From an uncultured Clostridium sp. (GTDB taxonomy: Bacteria > Bacillota > Clostridia > Lachnospirales > Lachnospiraceae): a stretch of 34,453 nt of DNA. Below are positions 16,443 to 24,097 of this stretch, piece by piece. The notes beneath the pieces are model-generated. The model made no database searches, was not told where the DNA came from, and was given only the letters and a program-made list of their open reading frames with translations. The stretch covers positions 1 to 34,453 of the forward strand of contig UQTA01000033.1 of the NCBI GenBank assembly GCA_900543885.1, in the 5' to 3' direction. The translations under genes and the position numbers were made by a program. The stretch's first letter is position 1. The number at the start of each line of letters is the position of its first letter.

Positions 16443-17270
16443 ATGATTTTAAGAAGTAAAAAAAGAATAATACACATGAAAAAGGCGGTCTGTGCAGTGA
16501 CGGCTTGTCTTATTTTAGGGCAGACTATGCCTGTATATGCGCAGGATACGTCCTGGATCACCCAGGTGGAGATCACGGCTCACAGAGGAGATTCTTTAAA
16601 GGCGCTGGAAAATACACTTCCGGCCTTTGAAAAAGCCATAGAAAGCGGCTCTGACTGGATCGAGCTGGATGTAAATGAAACAAAGGACAATGTGCCGGTG
16701 GTTTTCCATGACTGCAATCTGAAGCGGCTTATGGGAAAAGATGCCAGGATAAGGGATCTGACATGGGCAGAGCTAAAAGTGTTTCATCCGGCAGGCAGTA
16801 TGGGACCGGCGTATCAGGACATAAAGATCCCTTCTTTGGAGGAAGTCTTAAATACCTGCAAAGGGAAGATACGCCTCAATATTGAGATAAAAGAGGACGC
16901 CGGTCAGAGCAGTGACTTTGCAGACAGAGTCATACAGCTGATCCGCGACAAGGGAATGCTGGATCAGTGTATGATCACGTCTTTTGATTACAATATTTTA
17001 GTGAAAGTAAAGGCAGCAGAGCCTTCTCTTAAAACCGGTTATATCACATCTAAGGATATAGGAGATCCGGGGCAGTATACGGCTGCGGACCAGTTTATGA
17101 TCAGCATTGAGCTGGTAAGCAAGGAACTGGTGGATCAGATACACGGCCTTGGAAAGAAGGCAGTTGCCTGGAATATCAATGATTTTTATTCTTTAAAAAA
17201 GTGCGAAAAAGCCGGGATTGATAATATGATCACAGATAAACCGGGCAGTCTGCTGGGGCTGTACCAGTAA
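16443..17270 (+). CDS. Secreted glycerophosphodiester phosphodiesterase
   Basis: 275 residues. An N-terminal signal peptide (MKKAVCAVTACLILGQTMPVYAQ, residues 12-34, after a short basic lead) is followed by a complete GDPD barrel: HRGD (H47, R48), ENTLPAFEKAI, DWIELDVNETKDNVPVVFHD (E74, D76, H89), LNIEIKED and the closing VAWNINDF and IDNMITDKPG. The enzymes hydrolyse glycerophosphodiesters to glycerol-3-phosphate and an alcohol. An exported one is expected to act on lipid head groups or glycerol-phosphate-containing wall polymers. AGGAAGTGAT precedes the ATG at 16443; the alternative start at 16476 lacks this. It sits between secreted wall-binding genes and glycan operons, which fits envelope-polymer turnover. 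Confidence 0.9.
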   Translation: MILRSKKRIIHMKKAVCAVTACLILGQTMPVYAQDTSWITQVEITAHRGDSLKALENTLPAFEKAIESGSDWIELDVNETKDNVPVVFHDCNLKRLMGKDARIRDLTWAELKVFHPAGSMGPAYQDIKIPSLEEVLNTCKGKIRLNIEIKEDAGQSSDFADRVIQLIRDKGMLDQCMITSFDYNILVKVKAAEPSLKTGYITSKDIGDPGQYTAADQFMISIELVSKELVDQIHGLGKKAVAWNINDFYSLKKCEKAGIDNMITDKPGSLLGLYQ

Positions 17271-17306
17271 CTGATGTGATCGGGCGAATGGTCAGGAATG
17301 AAAATG

Positions 17307-17804
17307 TCAATGCCGGATGTGTTCCTTGGTATGAGCTTCGGCGGTGACCGTTGTATCCTCAGGAGAATCTTGCTGGTCTTCCTGGGGATCGTCATTCTCC
17401 AGACGGTTTAAAATCTCAGCTGCATTTTTACTAGTGTAGCCTTTCTGTTCACAGATCATCTCCCAGATGGTATCGTGCATCCATTTGACGGTATCGCTGA
17501 GAATCTTATTTTCTGTGTCAAGACGCATGATCTCAATGTTCATTTCTGCAATGATCTCACGGCTGTTGAAACGCTTGTGAGGAGCGGTGATCCTTTTTAT
17601 GTAAGACGGGTTGTCCTTTAAAATCTCAAGAGCCAGGTAATCGTCTCTTTCTTTGCATCCCATGTCCATAAATTCTCTGTAATGCATACGCGCCATATGC
17701 ATCACATCCGGATGACTGCATCTGGGACACTGTGGATGGCGCGAAGTCTGGTAGTAGGCATAGTATCCGCATTTCGGACAGTAAAAAACAGCAAGTTCTC
17801 TCAT
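17307..17804 (-). CDS. Zinc-ribbon protein with coiled coil, unknown function
   Basis: 165 residues from the ATG at 17804, chosen because AAAGGGGGA (17811-17819) lies six bases upstream; a GTG three bases earlier is possible. A compact zinc ribbon (C9, C12, C26, C29; YCPKCGYYAYY ... CPRC) is followed by a helical region with a short coiled coil (about 85-110, EIIAEMNIEIMRLDTENKIL) and an acidic, disordered tail. There is no signal peptide or membrane helix. The form suggests a small cytoplasmic protein that binds nucleic acid or another protein. No specific family can be named. It is transcribed toward the glycerophosphodiesterase gene. Confidence 0.75.
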   Translation of the reverse strand: MRELAVFYCPKCGYYAYYQTSRHPQCPRCSHPDVMHMARMHYREFMDMGCKERDDYLALEILKDNPSYIKRITAPHKRFNSREIIAEMNIEIMRLDTENKILSDTVKWMHDTIWEMICEQKGYTSKNAAEILNRLENDDPQEDQQDSPEDTTVTAEAHTKEHIRH

Positions 17805-17921
17805 CACAAATCCCCCTTTATGTAGAATGATTGTTAAAAAATACTTACACTATAAATAACGCGTGAATCTCCAAAATATACCGCCTGTTTTTAAAATATT
17901 TTTAAATTCGTCAAAATGCAC

Positions 17922-17966
17922 AAAAAAAGGCGCTCCTTTTTGTGAACGGATGATAGGGGGAGCGCC
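17922..17966 (-). terminator. Terminator of the large wall-binding repeat gene
   Basis: On the minus strand GGCGCTCC (complement of 17959-17966) pairs with GGAGCGCC (complement of 17929-17936), followed by seven T residues (17922-17928). It lies 37 bases past the stop codon at 18003. Confidence 0.85.
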
Positions 17967-18002
17967 GTCTTTTGTAAAATTTTGGTTGAAAATAAAATTC
18001 TC

Positions 18003-19421
18003 TTACTGGATCATACCTTCTGTATTAACAGTCCAGATCACTTCATTTTCATCTTTGAAGTCTTTATGTCCGCTGCCAAGCTCCGGCTTAGAGGCAGATT
18101 TGGAGGTGGAGCCGGCTTTCTGGACTGCACCGTTTACGTTTACAAGGTAACGGGTGCCGTCTAAGGATACAGGTGCGAAACGCAGGTCCTTGTCGGCTTC
18201 CTGTCTAAGACCATTTACATAAAGGGTATTGTCTTTGATGCCGTGGTAGCCCTGACCTTTTTTGGTGCCTTCTGCGTGGAAGAGCCAGTTCTGGGTCTCA
18301 CCAAGGTCTTCGTCGTAGATGGTCTGCTTGCCTGTTTTCATAACGCCTTCTTCATCAAAATAGTAGTTGGCGAAAACACCTTCAGAGGTCATTACAGACT
18401 GCTTGCCGGTCTGCATTTCTCCGGCCGTGTTAAAGGCGTATTTTTTGGATTCAATGGTGAAGATCTCAAGGCCTTCTTTTCCATAGTAAGGACTGCCGTT
18501 TTTAAAGTAGAAGCGGAAAAATTCACCGTCTTCGTTGATGTTTTCCACCCCTTCAATGGTGCGCCAGCCGGAAGCACGTTTTCCGTCTTCATCATAGTAT
18601 TTATAGCCGGAGATGGCTGGAAGGGCAGCGACAGAAGCTGCAGCGTCATTGGAGTCACTGCTTTCTGCGGCACTGGCATTTGAGTCAGAGGCAGTTTCTA
18701 TAGTTTCGGATCCAGCGTTTCCAGTTTGTTGGTCATTTGTATCATCGGAAGCTGTATTTGCAGCTGCAACCGGAAGTTTGTACCAGCCAGTCTGCATTTT
18801 TCCGTCTTCAAAGGTATAATAAGCACCGTCAATCTTCTTATCTACTTCGTTTTCGATGCGGCGGCCGTTTCCGTCAAAGTAGTACCATGCTTCTAAATCT
18901 TCCGGATCGTCTGTCTCTTCTTCTAAAAGAACCCAGCCGGTTTTTCTGCTTCCGTCTTCTCCCAGATAATAGTTATAGCCATCTACCTGGATGGAACCGG
19001 TTTCCATGATGCTGTCTTCGTTAAAGTAGTACCAGCTGCCGTTGATCGAAGCCCAGGTGGAGGTTAAGGCTTTTCCGTCTTTTCCGTAGTAGTAATAGAG
19101 AAATTCAGGAGCGTCATCTTCGTACCAGTAATCTTCATTTTCAATGGTGACCCACTGGTAGGTGACACGTTTTCCTTCTTCGTTTACATAGTATTCATCG
19201 ATCTGTTCAGAGTAAGCGCGGACGCCCTCTGAGTTTAAGTAGTACCAGTCATTCCCGGATTTCTTCCATGTATCGGTAAGGGGATCTCCGTAGGAATCAT
19301 AGTAATACCAGTTGCCGTCTTTTTCGGTCCAGCCGGCTGTTTTTGCATAGGCCGGGAAGGCCATGGATGCAGTAAATACTGCAGTGGATAATACAGCCAG
19401 AAATGTTGCCTGTTTTTTCAT
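18003..19421 (-). CDS. Secreted cell-wall-binding repeat protein
   Basis: 472 residues from the ATG at 19421, which has AAAGGAGAG just upstream and begins a clear signal peptide (MKKQATFLAVLSTAVFTASM...AYA, about 1-26). The frame remains open far upstream, but that part has no ribosome site or coding character. The mature protein is almost entirely aromatic CW_binding-type repeats (GNWYYYDSYGD, NDWYYLNSEGV, GSWYYFNEDS, YNYYLGEDGSRKTGW, AWYYFDGNGR and others), split near residues 216-262 by a Ser/Asn/Ala/Asp-rich linker. No enzyme domain is seen. Proteins of this build bind choline-substituted teichoic acid or glucan in other Firmicutes; the ligand here is unknown. It is divergent from the second glycan operon. 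Confidence 0.87.
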   Translation of the reverse strand: MKKQATFLAVLSTAVFTASMAFPAYAKTAGWTEKDGNWYYYDSYGDPLTDTWKKSGNDWYYLNSEGVRAYSEQIDEYYVNEEGKRVTYQWVTIENEDYWYEDDAPEFLYYYYGKDGKALTSTWASINGSWYYFNEDSIMETGSIQVDGYNYYLGEDGSRKTGWVLLEEETDDPEDLEAWYYFDGNGRRIENEVDKKIDGAYYTFEDGKMQTGWYKLPVAAANTASDDTNDQQTGNAGSETIETASDSNASAAESSDSNDAAASVAALPAISGYKYYDEDGKRASGWRTIEGVENINEDGEFFRFYFKNGSPYYGKEGLEIFTIESKKYAFNTAGEMQTGKQSVMTSEGVFANYYFDEEGVMKTGKQTIYDEDLGETQNWLFHAEGTKKGQGYHGIKDNTLYVNGLRQEADKDLRFAPVSLDGTRYLVNVNGAVQKAGSTSKSASKPELGSGHKDFKDENEVIWTVNTEGMIQ

Positions 19422-19535
19422 AATATAAAATCTCTCCTTTTTGATGTGATGTACTCTTGAAATTTTTTTAAGTACATGGTGTTGATCTTGTAGTTTGTTA
19501 GTGGCCGTTGATCCGTTGTTTGCATTACGCAGGTC

Positions 19536-19564
19536 ATTATAACCAGGATGAAGCTGCCTTTCCA
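19536..19564 (-). promoter_or_regulatory. Promoter of the 472-residue wall-binding protein
   Basis: On the minus strand: TGGAAA (19559-19564), 17-base spacer, perfect TATAAT (19536-19541). The implied leader is a little over 100 bases. Confidence 0.5.
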
Positions 19565-19612
19565 GTGAAGGTTGCTGGTAAGTCTGGACATGGTTTCCAC
19601 ACTTGGAAATGG

Positions 19613-19747
19613 GGTTACTGTACACGGGTAGGCACTTTTGGAACCGAAAGTGCCGTACGATAACGTAGTGGCAGCGGGAATTTGCCGTATTTAAATGCGA
19701 AGCCACGGCAAATTCCGTTGCTGGTCATGCAACGCATGAACAGTAAC
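19613..19747. repeat. 135-bp multi-hairpin intergenic element
   Basis: Outer arms GTTACTGTAC (from 19613) and GAACAGTAAC (to 19747) are inverted, matching at 9 of 10 positions. Inside are three consecutive palindromes: GGCACTTT/AAAGTGCC, GGAATTTGCCGT/ACGGCAAATTCC (12 bp) and TCATGC-AAC-GCATGA. The whole could fold as a multi-branched junction. It fills the middle of the 455-base gap between two divergent genes (19422-19876), between their predicted promoters. Its right 37 bases recur at 24044-24080. It may be a MITE or REP-like repeat, or a structured RNA. No protein is encoded. Confidence 0.65.
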
Positions 19748-19818
19748 GAAACAGGCCTTTGGACTGGCCCCTTAAGGAAAAAGACAGTATGTTTTTTAAG
19801 CATTTTGTGGTATGCTTG

Positions 19819-19846
19819 TTTTCAGATAGATTGGTGCGTTTATAAA
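19819..19846 (+). promoter_or_regulatory. Probable promoter of second glycan operon
   Basis: TTTTCA followed after 16 bases by TATAAA (19841-19846), 30 bases before the TPP-enzyme ATG. The -10 is good and the -35 is weak. Confidence 0.45.
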
Positions 19847-19876
19847 GAATGTTTGACTTAAAGGAGAAGACGTATT

Positions 19877-21883
19877 ATGAGGATGAAAGTTTCAAATTAC
19901 ATTTCTGAAATGTTAGTGAAGGCCGGTATCCACCAGGCATTTATGGTTACTGGAGGCGGTGCCATGCATCTGGATGATGCGTTGGGACATCAGAAGGGAC
20001 TTCATTGTATTTATGATCATCATGAGCAGGCCTGTGCCATTGCAGCAGAAGCATATGCCAGGATCCATAATAAAATGGCAGCTCTTTGCGTGACAACAGG
20101 CCCCGGGGGCACCAATGCCATTACCGGTGTGCTGGGAGCGTGGCTGGATTCGATCCCTATGATCGTGCTTTCAGGACAGGTGCGCTATGATACCACAGCC
20201 CGCTGGTCAGGCACAGGCATCCGCGCTATGGGGGATCAGGAATTTGATATCTGTAAGGCCATTGACTGTATGACTAAGTATTCAGAAATGGTCATTGATC
20301 CTATGCGTATCCGTTATTGTATGGAAAAGGCATTGTATCTGGCTGATTCCGGCCGCAAGGGTCCAAGCTGGCTGGATATTCCTTTAAATGTACAGGGGGC
20401 TTATGTGGAAACCGATGAGCTGATCGGATTTGATGTGGAAGATTATGAAAAAGGGGGAAATGGCTGGGCAGATAAGAAAAATGTACCTGCTATTCCTGAA
20501 GATGAAGCAGGAGAAGGGGAGAAACGCCAGGTTCTTCCAAAGAAAGTGACAAAAGAGACTGCAAAGGCCATTATCGCAAAGATCCGCCAGGCAAAACGTC
20601 CGGTGATCAATGCGGGAAATGGTATCCGTCTGTCTGGTGCTCATGATACTTTTATGAAAGTGGCTGAAAAGCTGGGAATCCCGGTGGTGACTGGCTGGGA
20701 CAGTGAGGATTGTATCTGGGATGAGCATCCATTATATGTAGGTCGCGGCGGAAATATGGGCGACCGGCCGGGAAACTTTGCCATCCAGAACAGTGATCTG
20801 GTGCTTTCCATCGGAAGCCGTTTAAGTATCCGTCAGGTAGGCTATAACTATAAAACATGGGCCAGAGAGGCTTATGTGATCGTAAATGATATTGATGAAG
20901 AAGAGTTAAAGAAACCTTCTGTCCATGTAGATATGCCGGTTCATGCCGATGCGGCTGATCTGCTGGCAGTGCTGGATCAGTGCCTGGATGAAGTGTTAGA
21001 GGCAGAAAAAGATACCCTTCCAGACAGCTTAAGTGAGCCGGGGAAGAAGCAGATCTTTGCTTATGGTGAAGGCATTAAGGGAACTACCTGGAATGAGACC
21101 TGTGCCATGTGGAAGAAGAAATATCCGGTTGTGCAGAAAAAGCACTGGGAACATGGGGAAGATGAGGCTGCTAATGTATATGCAGCGATCCAGGCCATCA
21201 GCAGCCGGTTAAAGGAAGGCCAGATTACAGTAGTGGGAAATGGTTCTGCCTGCGTAGTAGGCGGTCATGCCCAGATCATTAAAAAGGGTCAGAGATTTAT
21301 TTCCAACTCTGCAGTGGCTTCTATGGGATATGACCTTCCGGCGGCCATCGGTATCTGGGCTGCGTCCAGAAAAGGCGGTGCTTACAGTGTGGGGGCTGAC
21401 CGTGAAGGGGAAGATGTGATCCTAATCACCGGCGATGGCAGTATTCAGATGAATATCCAGGAGCTGCAGACCATTATCCACCACAAAATGGGAATTAAGA
21501 TCTTTCTTATTAATAATGGCGGTTATCATTCCATTCGCCAGACTCAGAAGAATTTCTTTGGCGAACCGTTGATTGGTATTGGCTATGACAGTGGTGACTT
21601 AAGCTTCCCGGATATGGAGAAGTTGTCAGCGGCTTATGGTTATCCTTATGTGAGAGCAGAGCACAACGGGGAGTTAGCAGAGGCAGTGGAGAAAACACTG
21701 AAAACAGAAGGTCCGGTGATCTGTGAGATCTTTGTGTCCACAGACCAGAATTTTGAGCCGAAATCTTCTGCAAAGCGTCTGCCGGATGGAACTTTGGTAT
21801 CTCCGCCATTGGAAGATCTGGCACCATTCCTTCCAGATGAGGAAATGGATGAAAATATGATCATTCCAAGGATCAAAGGATAG
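19877..21883 (+). CDS. Thiamine-pyrophosphate-dependent enzyme (acetolactate-synthase-like) in a sugar cassette
   Basis: 668 residues with the three-domain layout of ALS/pyruvate-oxidase-like TPP enzymes. The N-terminal Pyr domain has the activating Glu50 (YDHHEQACAIAAEAYAR) and TTGPGGTNAITG. The middle domain is about 215-350. The C-terminal PP domain has the TPP/Mg motif GDGS (519-522) ending in NN (546-547). AAGGAG lies ten bases before the ATG. It is longer than typical ALS (about 560), with an extra segment near 190-215 and a C-terminal tail. No amino-acid biosynthesis genes are nearby. Instead it leads sugar SDR and C-methyltransferase genes, so by analogy with YerE of yersiniose synthesis it may attach a two-carbon unit to a keto-sugar nucleotide. 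That role is inference. Confidence 0.85.
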   Translation: MRMKVSNYISEMLVKAGIHQAFMVTGGGAMHLDDALGHQKGLHCIYDHHEQACAIAAEAYARIHNKMAALCVTTGPGGTNAITGVLGAWLDSIPMIVLSGQVRYDTTARWSGTGIRAMGDQEFDICKAIDCMTKYSEMVIDPMRIRYCMEKALYLADSGRKGPSWLDIPLNVQGAYVETDELIGFDVEDYEKGGNGWADKKNVPAIPEDEAGEGEKRQVLPKKVTKETAKAIIAKIRQAKRPVINAGNGIRLSGAHDTFMKVAEKLGIPVVTGWDSEDCIWDEHPLYVGRGGNMGDRPGNFAIQNSDLVLSIGSRLSIRQVGYNYKTWAREAYVIVNDIDEEELKKPSVHVDMPVHADAADLLAVLDQCLDEVLEAEKDTLPDSLSEPGKKQIFAYGEGIKGTTWNETCAMWKKKYPVVQKKHWEHGEDEAANVYAAIQAISSRLKEGQITVVGNGSACVVGGHAQIIKKGQRFISNSAVASMGYDLPAAIGIWAASRKGGAYSVGADREGEDVILITGDGSIQMNIQELQTIIHHKMGIKIFLINNGGYHSIRQTQKNFFGEPLIGIGYDSGDLSFPDMEKLSAAYGYPYVRAEHNGELAEAVEKTLKTEGPVICEIFVSTDQNFEPKSSAKRLPDGTLVSPPLEDLAPFLPDEEMDENMIIPRIKG

Positions 21884-21916
21884 AAAAATAGAAAGAGTAA
21901 CGGAAAGGATCAATCT

Positions 21917-22882
21917 ATGGCAGTGATCGTTACAGGCGCTACCAGTTTTATTGGCAGAGCAGCTGTAAAAGAGCTTTTGATAAAGGGTGAAGATGTCCTT
22001 GCAGTATCCCGTCCCGCATCTGCGGGGGCCGGGGCACTGCAGGAGCTTTTTAAGGACTTAAAGCAGCAGGCAGAGGAAAAGGGTGAGAAGATTGGAAATC
22101 TGGAACTTTGCTTCTGTGAGCTGGGTGAGATTGAAAAACTGGAAAAAATTTACCAAAAGGAAGAGCTTCAGGCAAAGGCCTGGCTTCATCTGGGATGGGA
22201 TGGCGCAGGCAGTGACAAGCGAAAGGACGTAAAGCTGCAGGAAAAGAATATTGGCTATGCGATCCAGGCACTGTATACAGCGGCGGCCCTTGGATGCAGA
22301 CGGTTCCTGTTTTCCGGTTCCCAGGCAGAATATGGGATCTGTGATCACTGGATGAAGGAGGAGCAGGAGTGCCATCCTTTGTCTGAATATGGAAAAGACA
22401 AGGTTTTAGTGTACCAGCAGGCCTCAAAAGCGGCAAAGGAGCTGGGAATAGACTATATCCATACCCGTATTTTCAGTGTGTATGGACCGGGAGATCATCC
22501 ATGGTCTCTGATCGAGACCTGCATCCGCACCTTTTTATCCGGCGGTCATATGGAAATGGGACCATGCACCCAGCAGTGGAACTTCCTGTATGTGAAGGAA
22601 GCGGCAGAAATACTGGTAAAACTTCTTCTTGGCAAAGCTGCGGCAGGCGTGTATAATGTGGCAGGAGAAGATACAAGACCTTTAAAAGAGTATATAGAAG
22701 AACTTTTTAAGATCTGCGGTGAAAAAGGAAGCTATGAATTCGGGTACCGGCCGCCGAATGCAGAAGGCTGTGTTTCCCTGATGCCAGAGCTTACGAAGCT
22801 TAAAAATGCTATTGGTTTTCATCAGCAGGTATCGTTTAAAGAAGGAATTTTGGAGACTATAAAAGGAGAACAGGTGAAATGA
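21917..22882 (+). CDS. NAD(P)-dependent sugar epimerase/reductase (extended SDR), copy 1
   Basis: 321 residues. The N-terminal nucleotide-binding motif is TGATSFIG, with Ser10 replacing the usual middle glycine of GxxGxxG. The catalytic set is visible: Ser133/Ser135 in FSGSQAEYG and Y158-x3-K162 (YGKDK). It is followed by IFSVYGPGDHPWSLI and QWNFLYVKEAA, typical of nucleotide-sugar epimerases, dehydratases and 4-keto-reductases. It lies 33 bases after the TPP gene and overlaps the methyltransferase gene by four bases (ATGA), so all are probably co-translated. It is paralogous to the SDR at 24098. The exact reaction (epimerisation or ketoreduction) cannot be read from the sequence. Confidence 0.88.
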   Translation: MAVIVTGATSFIGRAAVKELLIKGEDVLAVSRPASAGAGALQELFKDLKQQAEEKGEKIGNLELCFCELGEIEKLEKIYQKEELQAKAWLHLGWDGAGSDKRKDVKLQEKNIGYAIQALYTAAALGCRRFLFSGSQAEYGICDHWMKEEQECHPLSEYGKDKVLVYQQASKAAKELGIDYIHTRIFSVYGPGDHPWSLIETCIRTFLSGGHMEMGPCTQQWNFLYVKEAAEILVKLLLGKAAAGVYNVAGEDTRPLKEYIEELFKICGEKGSYEFGYRPPNAEGCVSLMPELTKLKNAIGFHQQVSFKEGILETIKGEQVK

Positions 22883-24012
22883 AACGTTGTATTGCCTGCG
22901 GTGCCCCTCTTTGGGAGACTCCGCTTCTTACCTTAGATAATATGCCGGCATCTGCACAGCACATGCCTGATGCAGACCATGTAGGTGCTGATAAGGGGCT
23001 GACTTTGGATCTGTGCCAGTGCAGCGGCTGCGGTCTGGTGCAGTTTGACTGTGAACCTGTGGATTATTACAGGGATGTGATCCGTGCCGGTGGATATTCT
23101 ACTACGATGGCAGAGCTTCGCAGAAAGCAGTATAAACACCTCATTAATACCTACCACCTGGAAGGCAAACGATTTATTGAAGTTGGCTGCGGACAAGGTG
23201 AATTTTTACAGGTTTTAAAGGAGTTTCCAGTAGAAGTCCACGGAATGGAGCATGATCCTGCTTTGGTGGAACTGGCAAAGAGCAAGGGCATTGACGTGGT
23301 TCAGGGCTTTACGGAGACAGAGGATACTGTATTCCCAGGGGGACTTTACGATGTGTTTTTATCCTTTAATTTCCTGGAACATCAGCCGGATCCTGTGACT
23401 ATGCTGCGTGCCATCTGGAATAATCTGGAAGATGATGCCATGGGCCTGATCACAGTGCCAAGTTTTGAGTATATTATGGAGCACAGCAGCTATTATGAGC
23501 TGATCCGTGACCACATTGCGTATTATACCTTTGACACCCTTACCTCCCTTATGGAACGCTGCGGTTTTGCAGTGTTGGAGGCTTCCATGATCAACAGGGA
23601 TACCTTATCTCTGATCGTGCGCAAACGTCCTCAGATGGAAACAGGAAATCTGCTGGATTGTTATGTAAACCTGCGCTCTGAAATGGACACCTATATGAAG
23701 TATTTAAAGGCATGGAACAAGACAGTCTGCATGTGGGGTGCCAGCCATCAGGGCTTTACTCTGGCAGCCACTACCAGCCTTGGGAAAAATGTGCAGTATA
23801 TTATTGATTCTGCGCCTTTTAAACATGGCAAATTTGCTCCTGCTTCTCATCTTCCCATCGTACCGTCGGACTATTTTACAGAACATCCGGTGGATGCCAT
23901 TGTGATCACAGCGCCTGGCTATACAGATGAGATCGCAAAGATCATCAGAGAACGTTTCGGTGAAAAGATAGAGATACGTGCCATGCGCTCCAATCATCTG
24001 GAAATGGTCTGA
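22879..24012 (+). CDS. TylCIII/NovU-like sugar C-methyltransferase
   Basis: 377 residues with the three-part build of sugar C-methyltransferases. An N-terminal zinc-binding segment (C4, C7, C46, C48, C51) is followed by a SAM-binding Rossmann domain with FIEVGCGQGEF (about 99-109) and FNFLEHQPDP, and a C-terminal domain (about 275-377, CMWGASHQGFTLAA ... AIVITAPGYTDEI). Characterised relatives methylate C-3 of dTDP-4-keto-6-deoxysugars, so a C-methyl branch on a keto-sugar nucleotide is the expected outcome. It starts inside the stop of the preceding SDR gene, with AAAGGAG a short way upstream. A hairpin repeat separates it from the next SDR gene. The substrate is unknown. Confidence 0.87.
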   Translation: MKRCIACGAPLWETPLLTLDNMPASAQHMPDADHVGADKGLTLDLCQCSGCGLVQFDCEPVDYYRDVIRAGGYSTTMAELRRKQYKHLINTYHLEGKRFIEVGCGQGEFLQVLKEFPVEVHGMEHDPALVELAKSKGIDVVQGFTETEDTVFPGGLYDVFLSFNFLEHQPDPVTMLRAIWNNLEDDAMGLITVPSFEYIMEHSSYYELIRDHIAYYTFDTLTSLMERCGFAVLEASMINRDTLSLIVRKRPQMETGNLLDCYVNLRSEMDTYMKYLKAWNKTVCMWGASHQGFTLAATTSLGKNVQYIIDSAPFKHGKFAPASHLPIVPSDYFTEHPVDAIVITAPGYTDEIAKIIRERFGEKIEIRAMRSNHLEMV

Positions 24013-24043
24013 AACGTTCCTGTGCTTTGGGAACATGGAACAT

Positions 24044-24080
24044 AATTCCGTTGCTGGTCATACAGCGCATGAACAGTAAC
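24044..24080 (+). repeat. Second copy of the 37-bp hairpin repeat end
   Basis: Matches 19711-19747 at 35 of 37 positions (AATTCCGTTGCTGGTCAT...CGCATGAACAGTAAC). It lies between the methyltransferase and the second SDR, 17 bases before that ATG and just upstream of its GGAGG. A different inverted repeat (GTTCC/GGAAC, about 24016-24033) takes the place of the left part of the larger element. Confidence 0.75.
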
Positions 24081-24097
24081 TATTTGGAGGAAATGGA

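Noticed and set aside
19422..19706. N-terminal extension of the 472-residue wall-binding protein
   Set aside because: The frame is open, but it would bury the signal peptide, lacks a ribosome site and crosses the predicted promoter. The start at 19421 has AAAGGAGAG.
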